Positions 1-6,291 are shown, counted from the stretch's first letter. The stretch is DNA of 10,178 nt from Betaproteobacteria bacterium UBA6910 (GCA_002451065.1 DKBC01000056.1:1-10178); one strand, 5' to 3'. Notes: generated by a model from the letters alone, not told the origin. Program-made: numbers and translations.

Positions 1-176
1 GGGCCCTTCTGGCCCTGGGTCGCGTCGAACTCCACCGCCTGTCCCTCGTTCAGGGTCTTGAAACCATTTCCCTGGATGGCGCTGAAATGCACGAACAGGT
101 CTGCTCCGCCATTGTCCGGGGTGATGAATCCGAAGCCCTTTTGGTCATTGAACCACTTCACTGTTCCTCTTGCCAT
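1..176 (-). CDS. csp: Cold-shock protein, CspA family (C-terminus beyond the window)
   Basis: Cytoplasmic single-stranded RNA/DNA-binding OB-fold protein of the CspA family, which melts RNA secondary structure during cold shock or growth transitions. The 58 visible residues begin [19 protein letters not shown] and carry both nucleic-acid-binding motifs: RNP1 (KGFGFI, residues 13-18) and RNP2 (LFVHF, 27-31), with the aromatic residues in place. Family members are about 65-70 residues, so only the last ten or so are missing past the left edge. The ATG at 176 is preceded by AGGAG at about 185-189, an ideal spacing. The gene lies downstream of the response-regulator gene on the same strand, across a 313-base structured gap with its own promoter, so it is probably regulated separately. 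The family is certain; which paralogue it is cannot be told. Confidence 0.96.
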   Translation of the reverse strand, partial: MARGTVKWFNDQKGFGFITPDNGGADLFVHFSAIQGNGFKTLNEGQAVEFDATQGQKG

Positions 177-250
177 GGATCTTTCTCCTGTCTCTCTGGG
201 ATTGCTCGTCCCAATGTGGTGCAACTGCGATGGTCATCGTAACCAGAGAG

Positions 251-314
251 GGGATCAGATCCCAGACACCGGAACTTGCCCATCGAATTGCTGCGCGGCG
301 CACTCTTGTGCGCC
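251..314 (-). other. Hairpins in the putative csp 5' leader
   Basis: Two further inverted repeats lie between the large hairpin at 325-353 and the csp start. GGCGCAC (297-303) pairs perfectly with GTGCGCC (308-314) around a 4-base loop. GGGATC (251-256) pairs with GATCCC (258-263) around one base, which could equally be a palindromic operator. A longer-range match links CCAGAGAG (243-250) with CTCTCTGG (192-199), just upstream of the csp ribosome binding site at 185-189. If this stretch is transcribed, the csp messenger would be highly folded. cspA leaders of enterobacteria are long and temperature-responsive, but I see no E. coli-like cold-box sequence here, so the parallel is inference. Confidence 0.4.
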
Positions 315-353
315 AAAACTGATAAAGGGAGAGGCGACGGTCGCCTCTCCCTT
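315..353 (-). terminator. Rho-independent terminator or attenuator hairpin
   Basis: AAGGGAGAGGCGA (325-337) and TCGCCTCTCCCTT (341-353) form a perfect 13-bp stem with a 3-base loop. On the minus strand the stem is followed by TTTATCAGTTTT (326-315), a broken T tract. On the plus strand no T tract follows, so the signal points leftward. It lies 137 bases past the response-regulator stop and about 140 bases before the csp start. It may end the radical SAM/kinase/regulator messenger, end a short RNA started at the promoter 417-445, or act as an attenuator in a csp leader. Confidence 0.65.
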
Positions 354-410
354 CTTGGATTGCATACCGATACTCTTCGTCTGGGCCAAATATCAAAAGC
401 GGCCCGTTGA
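315..410 (-). ncRNA. Candidate ~95-nt small RNA or attenuated leader
   Basis: A promoter (417-445) and a terminator-like hairpin (325-353 plus T tract to 315) delimit a possible transcript of about 95 nt on the minus strand. Besides the terminator stem it holds a 5' stem, GGGCC (383-387) with GGCCC (401-405) around a 13-base A/T-rich loop, and a largely unpaired middle. That layout suits a trans-acting small RNA or a riboswitch-like leader of csp. It matches no RNA family I recognise. The call rests on promoter and hairpin geometry alone, with no covariation support. Confidence 0.3.
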
Positions 411-416
411 AAAATC

Positions 417-445
417 ATGCTACGCGCCTGGAGAGGCGTTGGCAA
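417..445 (-). promoter_or_regulatory. Sigma-70-type promoter upstream of csp
   Basis: On the minus strand TTGCCA (445-440, five of six consensus bases) is followed after exactly 17 bases by TAGCAT (422-417, four of six). Directly upstream, 446-475 is rich in A and T and holds two copies of AAGATTT, resembling an UP element for the RNA polymerase alpha subunit. Transcription would start near 410, giving csp a leader of about 233 nt. It is one of the two best-formed promoters in the window. Confidence 0.6.
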
Positions 446-489
446 GGGAAATCTTTTTCAGGAAAATCTTTTGAGGGGGTATCTCGAGC

Positions 490-1206
490 CTACATTTCGA
501 GCTTGTATCCCACCTGCCGCACCGTCTTGATGTGGCGCGGGTTGGCCGGATCGGCCTCGATCTTTTGTCTCAACGCCAGGATGAAGTTGTCCACCGTGCG
601 CGCCGTGCCTTCGAAATCCCATCGCCACACCTGCTCCAGGATTTGATCCCGGGTGAAGGGACGACCGGGCGAACGGGCCAGCAGATGCAGAAGCTCGTAC
701 TCCTTGGCCGAAAGGGGTATCTCCGTACCGGCCACCGCGACCCTCCGCAGAGAGGGGTCGATCTCGACCTCTCCGAACCGAATCGGGAGGGCAGCCTCGG
801 CCCTGGCCCGACGTCGCCGAAGCAGCGCCTCCACCCGGGCGAGGAGCTCTGAAAGCTCGAAGGGCTTGCCTAGGTAGTCGTCGGCGCCTAGGCGCAGGCC
901 CTCGACCTTGTCTCCGGTCCTGCCCCGAGCCGAGAGGATGAGCACGGGCACGTCCTGGTCCCGATCGCGCAACTCCTCCAAGATCTCCAGGCCGCTCAGA
1001 TCGGGAAGCATGATGTCCAACACGATCAGATCGGGCCGTGCGTCAAAGGCCCTTTGCAGCCCTTCCTTCCCGTCGCGGGCCGCAACGGTCCGGTAGCCCT
1101 GGAGGGTGAAGTTCATCACCAGGCCTTCCCGAAGGGACCGGTCGTCCTCGACCACGAGGATGGTCCCAACCTCCTCTCGAGCGGTGGGGACTCCCTTTCC
1201 GTTCAC
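490..1206 (-). CDS. OmpR/PhoB-type response regulator transcription factor
   Basis: A 238-residue DNA-binding response regulator. The receiver domain (about 15-127) shows the acidic pocket E20/D21/D22, the phospho-acceptor D64 in LIVLDIMLPDLSG, the switch Ser in LSAR (S92) and K114 in GKPF. An arginine-rich linker (129-135) leads to an OmpR winged-helix domain (about 140-236) ending in the typical HIKTVRQVGYKLEM. The start is taken as GTG at 1206 because its bases overlap the kinase TGA (GTGA, 4-base overlap), a classic sign of translational coupling. The reading frame stays open far upstream, but that part is the kinase gene read in another frame. The cognate partner is the adjacent kinase; target genes are unknown, though the radical SAM gene of the same unit is an obvious candidate. 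Transcription probably ends at the hairpin 325-353. Confidence 0.95.
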   Translation of the reverse strand: MNGKGVPTAREEVGTILVVEDDRSLREGLVMNFTLQGYRTVAARDGKEGLQRAFDARPDLIVLDIMLPDLSGLEILEELRDRDQDVPVLILSARGRTGDKVEGLRLGADDYLGKPFELSELLARVEALLRRRRARAEAALPIRFGEVEIDPSLRRVAVAGTEIPLSAKEYELLHLLARSPGRPFTRDQILEQVWRWDFEGTARTVDNFILALRQKIEADPANPRHIKTVRQVGYKLEM

Positions 1207-2192
1207 GACTTGCCCAGTTCGGTTCGGACGGCCGGCAGCGAAACGGAGAAGCGGCTCCCTCGCCCTTCCTCGCTCTCCACGTCCACGTTCCCGCGATGGG
1301 CCTGAACCACATGCCGCACGACGGCGAGGCCCAGCCCCGCGCCCGAGGCCATGCCCTGTCGGCGCCGGTCCACTCGATAGAACGGTTCGAAAATCCGCCG
1401 AAGCTCCCGGCGGGGAATTCCGACCCCGTTGTCCTCCACGGAGATCACGACCCGTTTGGCGCCTCCCAGCGGAGTCTCGGCGCCCCGGTCGTTCTTCTCG
1501 TCGCGCACCGCAAGTCGGATCTCCTTCGGCGTCTGACCATATTTGTAGGCATTGACCAGCAGATTCAGGACGATGGAACTGATGGCGTGCCGGTCGTGCC
1601 GCACCGGAGCGGTGCTCTCCCACTGGACGGAGAGTTCCAGTTCGTCCGGTGGGACCATGCGCTCGAAGCGGGTGACCGCTTGTCGCACCGCCTCCTCCAA
1701 AGGCGCATCGATCAGCTCGAGGGCATCGAGGTCCTTCGCGGCGGAGCGCCAGGTGAGGATGCGATCGATGATCTCCTCGAGCCACTCGGTCTCCCTCACG
1801 ATCGCCTCCAGGCTCTCCGACCAGCGTTTGCGGTCCTGGTCCAGGCGGCCCGTGGCCAAGGTCTGGGCGTACATTCGGATCGATGTGAGAGGGGTGCGCA
1901 GGTCGTGGGAGACATTGGTCAGGAGATCGGCCTGGAGCCCCGCGATCCGAGCGCGACGGCCGAGGAGGATGGTCACGACCGCTACGCCACCCAGGGCTGC
2001 GGCCGCGAACGAAACCACGAGCACGCCCACCACGATGGCGTGCGAGCTCTGCCCCAGGGCGAGGGTGACGATGCCCACCGAGGTCGAGAGGAGCACGGGC
2101 AACACGACGCCCACCGAGAGGGCCATGATCGCCCCGGTGAGGCTCAGGGTCGGCCGACGCCGTCGGGCTCGCCTTCCGAGGAGGCGTGTCAT
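1203..2192 (-). CDS. Membrane sensor histidine kinase with very short extracytoplasmic loop
   Basis: A 329-residue two-component kinase. An Arg-rich N-terminus (7-13, inside-positive) precedes two membrane helices (about 18-46 and 52-77), separated by only about six residues, so there is almost no periplasmic sensor. HisKA follows with the phospho-accepting H96 in NVSHDLRTPLTS. The ATPase domain has the N box (N210 and N214 in LNLLVNAYKYG), G1 box (DNGVGIP, 254-260), F box (FEPFYR, 268-273) and G2 box (GAGLGLA, 284-290), so it looks catalytically intact. No PAS or HAMP domain is evident. ATG 2192 is the first conventional start after the radical SAM stop 68 bases upstream. The Shine-Dalgarno is poor and a TTG about 39 bases further upstream is possible. 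The last bases overlap the regulator's GTG. The input may be sensed in the membrane or through a partner. Confidence 0.93.
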   Translation of the reverse strand: MTRLLGRRARRRRPTLSLTGAIMALSVGVVLPVLLSTSVGIVTLALGQSSHAIVVGVLVVSFAAAALGGVAVVTILLGRRARIAGLQADLLTNVSHDLRTPLTSIRMYAQTLATGRLDQDRKRWSESLEAIVRETEWLEEIIDRILTWRSAAKDLDALELIDAPLEEAVRQAVTRFERMVPPDELELSVQWESTAPVRHDRHAISSIVLNLLVNAYKYGQTPKEIRLAVRDEKNDRGAETPLGGAKRVVISVEDNGVGIPRRELRRIFEPFYRVDRRRQGMASGAGLGLAVVRHVVQAHRGNVDVESEEGRGSRFSVSLPAVRTELGKS

Positions 2193-2260
2193 GCCGACCA
2201 GTGTGTCGCCGACGGCGACGGAAGGCAAGGAGGCGAGCGCGGGGAACGGAAGAATGGCCG

Positions 2261-3961
2261 TTACACGCCGCCCACCGCCCGCAGAGGCTCCAGTTGCGGT
2301 TCTTGCGCGGACACGGGAACGGAAGCGACACCGGGAGCCCCGGGGAGAAAGCGCGTGACGAGGGTCCGGGGCTGAATTCCGTCCCCCAGAAGTCGCAGCC
2401 GAAGCCTCCATCGAGTCGCCAGTGCGCGGGCCGCAGCCCTGAGGACGACTCCTCCCGCCGAGGGCGCTCCGACGGCCGCCGCGACCTCCCGGTCGAGAGC
2501 CAGGGCGCGGCGGCGCTCCTCGGCGTTCACCGGCCGGCTCGCGATGGCGGGCAGCAGGGCGGCCCAGTCCCGGGTCTGGGTCTGGAGCTCGCGCATACGA
2601 ATCTCCAGGCAGGCATCCCGGCGGGGGTGGCTCGCCAAGCGGCGAAAACCTCGCAGTGAAGTCTCGACCACCCGGTACATGGAACTCGAATTCACCTCAT
2701 AGTCCTTCCGGAAGGCGGCCGTGAGCCACCGCTCGGCCGAGTCTCCCGGAAACGAGGGATGCCGGTAAGCCAGGTGCTTCTGGCCGTGCCACTCCTCGAG
2801 GGGGAGTTCCGTCCGGAGGGCGCCCTGTTGCGCCTGCTCCCGGTGCAACGCGGTGCCCGGCATGGGGGTGAGCAGCATGAACTGGACGAGGTCGGCTTCC
2901 AGCGCTACGAGGAAGTCAATGTCCTCTTGGATGTTCGCCGGCGTGTGGTGTTCCTGACACAGGATGCCAGATGCGAGCACCACGATGCCGCGCTCCCGCA
3001 TCTCCCGGACCAGCACACGGGCGTCGACGCCCTCGTTTTTCGGGTAGTTGCCCTGCCTGCCGGAGGCCTCTACCCCGATCCAGACGAAGCCCACACCCAG
3101 GCGGACCAGGTTGTCGAGGCCGAAGGCGGTGATCGCTTCTGCGGACGAGAAGATGTGGAAGCGGAAGTAGCGCTCGTGGCGCTCCATCTCGTCCAGGAGT
3201 TCCATTGCCCGGCCCGTGTCCTTCAGGAAATTCTCGTCCATCACGAAGAACTCGTCCGTGCCCCGCAGATCGGCGATGCGCCGAGCGGCCTCGAACAAGT
3301 CCCGGCCCGTGGGGAGAAACGAATGGTACTTGCGGCCGAAGAAGTGGGACGTGGAGCAGAAGCGGCAGCCGTTCACGCACCCAAGGCCCGGCACGAGCAG
3401 GCTCGCCCCGATCCCCGGCACGGGCACCCCGAGAATGGACCTCCTCTCTACGCTAGGGAGAACGGGATGGACCACGGGCGCATCAGGATCCTGGCCGAGA
3501 AAGGACCGCATCCAGCCAATTCCTTCGCCCCGGACCACGTGATCGCAGTCGATCCGCTCCTCGACGCCATCGATGGCGGCACCGTGCCCGCCGAGGACGA
3601 TGACCGCCTTAGGGCTTTCCTGCCGGGTGAGGCGCGCCATTTCCCGAGCCTTGACAAAGTTCGGGGCGATGAACGAGATCCCCACCACGTCGTAGCCCTT
3701 CTTCAGCTCCCGCACGAACCGTTTTCGGCTCGGAAAGTCGAGCACCGTCACATCGGCGTCCAGATTGGCCGCGAGGAAGTACAGACCGAAGGACCGGTGG
3801 TGGTACCGCCAGGAACTCGCGCCCTGGGCCTTGGTGACCTGGTTGTGGAAGAGCTCCATGATGTTCTCTTTGCGTCCGTACTCGTCGTCCACCCCGAACG
3901 GGCCGAAAACGCCGGACAAAAGGATCCGCTTTCTGGGTGGTGGGGCGAGGTCTACGCTCAT
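2261..3961 (-). CDS. Cobalamin-binding-domain radical SAM protein, substrate unknown
   Basis: A 566-residue protein of the COG1032 class. Residues about 55-155 form a Rossmann-like B12-binding-type domain (VVGISFIAP, VIVLGGHGA, DHVVRGEG); the DxHxxG lower-ligand motif is absent, as is usual when this domain is joined to radical SAM. The 4Fe-4S motif is CVNGCRFC (C195, C199, C202), followed by family-typical FFVMDENF (238-245), WIGVEA (294-299) and TPMPGT (365-370). About 140 C-terminal residues, rich in Arg, Ala and Leu, match no domain I know. ATG 3961 has AGGAG at 3967-3971. Such enzymes cleave S-adenosylmethionine to a radical for methylations and rearrangements on lipids, antibiotics and cofactors; which reaction applies here cannot be read from sequence. 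Upstream of and probably cotranscribed with the kinase and regulator. Confidence 0.93.
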   Translation of the reverse strand: MSVDLAPPPRKRILLSGVFGPFGVDDEYGRKENIMELFHNQVTKAQGASSWRYHHRSFGLYFLAANLDADVTVLDFPSRKRFVRELKKGYDVVGISFIAPNFVKAREMARLTRQESPKAVIVLGGHGAAIDGVEERIDCDHVVRGEGIGWMRSFLGQDPDAPVVHPVLPSVERRSILGVPVPGIGASLLVPGLGCVNGCRFCSTSHFFGRKYHSFLPTGRDLFEAARRIADLRGTDEFFVMDENFLKDTGRAMELLDEMERHERYFRFHIFSSAEAITAFGLDNLVRLGVGFVWIGVEASGRQGNYPKNEGVDARVLVREMRERGIVVLASGILCQEHHTPANIQEDIDFLVALEADLVQFMLLTPMPGTALHREQAQQGALRTELPLEEWHGQKHLAYRHPSFPGDSAERWLTAAFRKDYEVNSSSMYRVVETSLRGFRRLASHPRRDACLEIRMRELQTQTRDWAALLPAIASRPVNAEERRRALALDREVAAAVGAPSAGGVVLRAAARALATRWRLRLRLLGDGIQPRTLVTRFLPGAPGVASVPVSAQEPQLEPLRAVGGV

Positions 3962-4023
3962 GAAGGCTCCTGTCTTCTCCACTCGTGGATTGGCCCCGGG
4001 GGGCGGGGCGCTGGTCCGGTGAG

Positions 4024-4053
4024 AATACAGGGCCAAGGTCACGGTCTTGTCAC
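4024..4053 (-). promoter_or_regulatory. Weak promoter candidate for the radical SAM/two-component unit
   Basis: On the minus strand GTGACA (4053-4048) is followed after 18 bases by TGTATT (4029-4024), four of six consensus in the -10. The position, about 60 bases before the radical SAM ATG, is right. Within the spacer CGTGAC occurs again (4044-4039), so CGTGAC is directly repeated around the -35 and could serve a regulator such as the one encoded in the unit. This is low-strength evidence. Confidence 0.3.
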
Positions 4054-4282
4054 GGCGCGGCGGGATGCAGTCAGGACTGGAGCGGAATCTCGCAGGAGGC
4101 GAATTCTCGCGCGGACACCCAAGCGTGCCCGTTGCCTGGATGTGGGAAGGAAGAGGCCGCCAAAAAGGTGGCACAGAACTCCGAGAGGAGCCCACGCAAA
4201 GGGCCAAACGAGGGAAGAGAAAGCAGCGGGATGGGTTACGGCGCTCTGCGACCGATAGACGGCCTGGTCGCTATGGAACACA

Positions 4283-4345
4283 CCCGGGACCGGAGCGTTT
4301 CCCGGGCCGAGCGGGCCGCGCCAGCTCGGGCTTTGGCCTGAGCTG
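4283..4345 (-). terminator. Two tandem hairpins downstream of the 60-residue gene
   Basis: CAGCTC (4322-4327) pairs with GAGCTG (4340-4345), continued inside by GGC/GCC around a TTTG loop with one imperfect pair between. CCCGGGA (4283-4289) pairs with TCCCGGG (4300-4306) around 10 bases. Both lie within 85 bases past the stop of the small gene. Neither has a T tract, so termination would be weak or factor-dependent; they may only stabilise the messenger's 3' end. Confidence 0.35.
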
Positions 4346-4365
4346 CACCGCCGCGGTCTTCGACA

Positions 4366-4548
4366 TCAGGTGAGGGAAGACCGGAAAGTCAAGTAGTCGC
4401 CCCGCTTCGGTTTCTTTTCGCTCAGGCGCAAGGCTTGTTGCACCTCTCTCACCACCTCGGCCCGGGTAAGCTCGCGATAGGCAAGGACACGGTAAATGAT
4501 ACCCGCCTCGGTGTCGTGAAGTTCGCTGACCACAGTCGGTCCCTGCAT
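4366..4548 (-). CDS. Small protein of 60 residues, unknown function
   Basis: The protein runs from MQGPTVVSELHDTEAGIIYR to its end with no membrane segment or signal peptide. The middle (about 27-43, ELTRAEVVREVQQALRL) should be an amphipathic helix and the tail is basic (KKPKRGDY). It reads as a compact soluble protein with one or two beta strands, then a helix and a strand. The ATG at 4548 is preceded by AGAGGA at about 4554-4559, good spacing. Codon use fits the neighbours. I have an impression of similar short proteins with the pattern SELHDxEAGxxYRVLAYRELT in uncultured high-G+C bacteria, but cannot confirm it. It lies 404 bases upstream of the radical SAM gene on the same strand with hairpins between, so it is probably not in the same messenger. 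Confidence 0.7.
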   Translation of the reverse strand: MQGPTVVSELHDTEAGIIYRVLAYRELTRAEVVREVQQALRLSEKKPKRGDYLTFRSSLT

Positions 4549-4820
4549 GGATCGTCCTCTTGCGCGGATAGGGCCCCGCCCCCCTTCAGATTGTTGGCTC
4601 TATCTGCGGATACTGTGAATGATGGGCCGCGCCCAAACCCTGGCGCGGTCGTCAGCCGGGAGGTTTCTCTGGCTCTTCCTCAGGTCCGGCCACCCGCAAC
4701 GAGCGGCTGATGCCGCGGGGAGAGGCGCGGTGCGAAACGAATCCACGGACACCGCTGGAGGTCCACGGAACGGAGCGCGCCTGCTCCCGGGAACCGCGGC
4801 CGCGTGCCTGGGCAGGGGCG
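4549..4820. other. Gene-free stretch between two hypothetical genes
   Basis: About 270 bases. A short stem GCGGC/GCCGC with a 4-base loop lies at 4703-4716. Near the small gene, 4588-4622 is A/T-richer, with a near-repeat of GCGGATA (4565-4571 and 4606-4612); this is where a promoter for the 60-residue gene would be expected, but I find no convincing -35/-10 pair. No gene is supported on either strand. Confidence 0.4.
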
Positions 4821-5780
4821 TCAGTTCGCCGTGCGCCTCCGGGCCGGATTTCCCTGCCGGGGCTCCCCGGCACCCACCGAGGCCCGGTACAGGGGCATCA
4901 GCAGCTCCAGGAGCGCGGCGATGTCGCGCCCGATCTTCACCGTTCGGCCCACGGCGCGGTCCTTGGGGACCCATGCCGCGCACTCAAGGGTGGCTCGGGA
5001 CTCCGGGGGGAGCGAGACGAGAAACGCGTTCAGACTCGGCACGTCCGTGCGAAGTTCTTCCTGGACCCACAACCACCTGGCCTCCGAAGCCTGGAGGAAC
5101 CCGGGAAACGACGGCGTCTCCTGCGGGTCGAATATCCTCAACCCGTTTCCCGCCGCCAGCGACCGGAGCCATTCTTCGTGCTCGGGCACGGCCAGCCAAT
5201 CCAACGCGCGGTGCCAATCACCCTTGCCGTCGGCCTCACTCGATCGCTCGAGGAACATGCCGTAGCGGGCCCCAGCCTCGTCAAGCCGGCAAAAGAACCC
5301 CGTCTGGAGCTGGTCGGGACGCCGATTCCTCTGGTCGACGTCGGCCCAGTGGATCTCCGGCTTGCAGAAAGGTACCCAAGAGCCGAAACAGAGATCGCCG
5401 CCGTCGAGTTCCTGTGTCACCAGGCCCCCGAGACCGCCGGTCCGGGATCTCCAGTTCGTCTTGGCCACCTCGAGGGTAAAGTCCGTCGGAGACAACCCCC
5501 GAAAATGCTCGCCGAGGCGGAACTCGGCCTGCTCCTTCTGGTTCCTCCTGGCGGCCTTGGCGGCGCGCCACTCCCTCTCGAAGCGGCTCAGGATCCGGTC
5601 TTGAAGCTTGATGTCCGTGTCGGTCTCTTCACCGCTCTCCCAGCGGATTCTCATCGTGCCGCCGTCAATGGAAAGCACCTCATACGGCCCCTTCATATTT
5701 TCGTAGTGGCCGTTCTTGGAAAACGAGTGCATGGGCGGGCTAGGCTCTTGGACTAACGGTTTGGGGCGGGGCGGTTTCAT
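4821..5780 (-). CDS. Uncharacterised 319-residue protein with SH3/KOW-like N-terminus
   Basis: A soluble protein with no signal peptide or membrane helix. After a proline- and lysine-rich start (1-30), residues about 31-56 (GPYEVLSIDGGTMRIRWESG) look like the strands of a small SH3-, Tudor- or KOW-like barrel, followed by a long charged helix (about 57-85). The rest is a mixed alpha/beta domain rich in tryptophan, with conspicuous stretches TNWRSRTGGLGGL (108-120), GFFCRLDEAGARYGMFLERS (161-180) and a hydrophobic helix DIAALLELLMPLYRA (286-300). No catalytic motif is evident and I do not recognise the family. The barrel-plus-basic-helix plan would suit nucleic-acid or protein binding; that is inference. 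ATG 5780 is preceded by AGGAG at 5788-5792, which favours it over internal ATGs at residues 17 and 29. Its own promoter lies at 5850-5878. Confidence 0.8.
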   Translation of the reverse strand: MKPPRPKPLVQEPSPPMHSFSKNGHYENMKGPYEVLSIDGGTMRIRWESGEETDTDIKLQDRILSRFEREWRAAKAARRNQKEQAEFRLGEHFRGLSPTDFTLEVAKTNWRSRTGGLGGLVTQELDGGDLCFGSWVPFCKPEIHWADVDQRNRRPDQLQTGFFCRLDEAGARYGMFLERSSEADGKGDWHRALDWLAVPEHEEWLRSLAAGNGLRIFDPQETPSFPGFLQASEARWLWVQEELRTDVPSLNAFLVSLPPESRATLECAAWVPKDRAVGRTVKIGRDIAALLELLMPLYRASVGAGEPRQGNPARRRTAN

Positions 5781-5849
5781 GGGTCTGCTCCTGAGGCGGG
5801 CTCTGTACTGGGCCGACGTCCACGGCGGGAAACGTACGACGTCCTTCTT

Positions 5850-5878
5850 CTTCTAGGCCACAACCCCGGAGGGGTCAA
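5850..5878 (-). promoter_or_regulatory. Promoter of the 319-residue gene
   Basis: On the minus strand TTGACC (5878-5873) is followed after exactly 17 bases by TAGAAG (5855-5850, four of six consensus). Transcription would start near 5843 and give a leader of about 63 nt before the strong ribosome binding site. The spacer contains CCTCCGGGG, a small palindrome-like element. Confidence 0.55.
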
Positions 5879-6232
5879 GGAATCCTTTCCGCCGGCCCGG
5901 CCCTCGGCGAGGTTGCTCCTCTCGCGAGAACTCCCGAACACTCGCGGCCCAGCCGCGAAAGAGCGTCTCATCCATGGGCAGAAAGCGAACCGTTCAATCC
6001 CGCGGCCGAGGGCGGGCAATCTCTCGCGGCTTGTCGTCTCGAAGTGCTGATTGCCTTCGTCCACGCGTCCGCCGACCGCGTCTGACCGGGGAGCGAACTG
6101 CCTATGCACGGCGTCGACTGAGCTGGGACCGCCGCAAGACGTCGGAGGCTTGGTACACCCCGCGCGGTCTCCGGAGCGGATGATGATCCCTTTTCCGCCC
6201 CCTCTTTTCCCGCTCGAGACCCGAGGGCCCGG

Positions 6233-6260
6233 TTGACGCCCCGCCCTCCCGTGCTATCAC
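6233..6260 (+). promoter_or_regulatory. Extended -10 promoter of the 430-residue gene
   Basis: TTGACG (6233-6238, five of six consensus) is followed after 16 bases by TATCAC (6255-6260) preceded by TGC, which makes an extended -10 (TGnTATCAC). Transcription would begin near 6267, leaving a leader of about 200 nt to the ATG at 6470. A G/C-rich hairpin (AAGGCCC 6292-6298, GGGCCTT 6301-6307) sits about 25 bases into the leader. Confidence 0.6.
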
Positions 6261-6291
6261 ATGTTCCAAGAGGGCGACACCGGGGGAGCCC

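Larger units (their letters stand above)
3962..4365. other. Gene-free stretch between the radical SAM gene and the 60-residue gene
   Basis: About 400 bases without a gene I can support. Open frames exist on both strands but show no domain, no credible ribosome binding site and mixed composition. The left end holds the radical SAM ribosome binding site and a weak promoter candidate, the right end two tandem hairpins. The stretch 4140-4230 is purine-rich on the plus strand. Confidence 0.5.

Noticed and set aside
255..365. 36-residue open frame (starts MQSKKGEATVASPF) through the hairpin before csp
   Set aside because: No ribosome binding site, and it runs straight through the terminator-like stem; the RNA structure explains the sequence better.
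1378..1396. TTCGAAAATCC-like string resembling a tRNA T-arm
   Set aside because: It lies within the kinase gene and no acceptor or anticodon arms can be drawn around it.
1207..2331. Upstream extension of the regulator's open frame to 613 residues
   Set aside because: This part is the histidine kinase gene read in the wrong frame; it is Arg/Gly/Pro-rich with no domain, and the kinase frame has all its boxes.
1296..2375. 359-residue open frame on the plus strand, and similar long plus-strand frames at 2759-4258 and 4619-5756
   Set aside because: All lie opposite well-supported genes, have low-complexity His/Arg/Gly/Pro content and no ribosome binding site; they follow from high G+C.
5974..6183. 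Arg-rich small open frame on the plus strand in the divergent gap
   Set aside because: No ribosome binding site and composition typical of random G+C-rich DNA.
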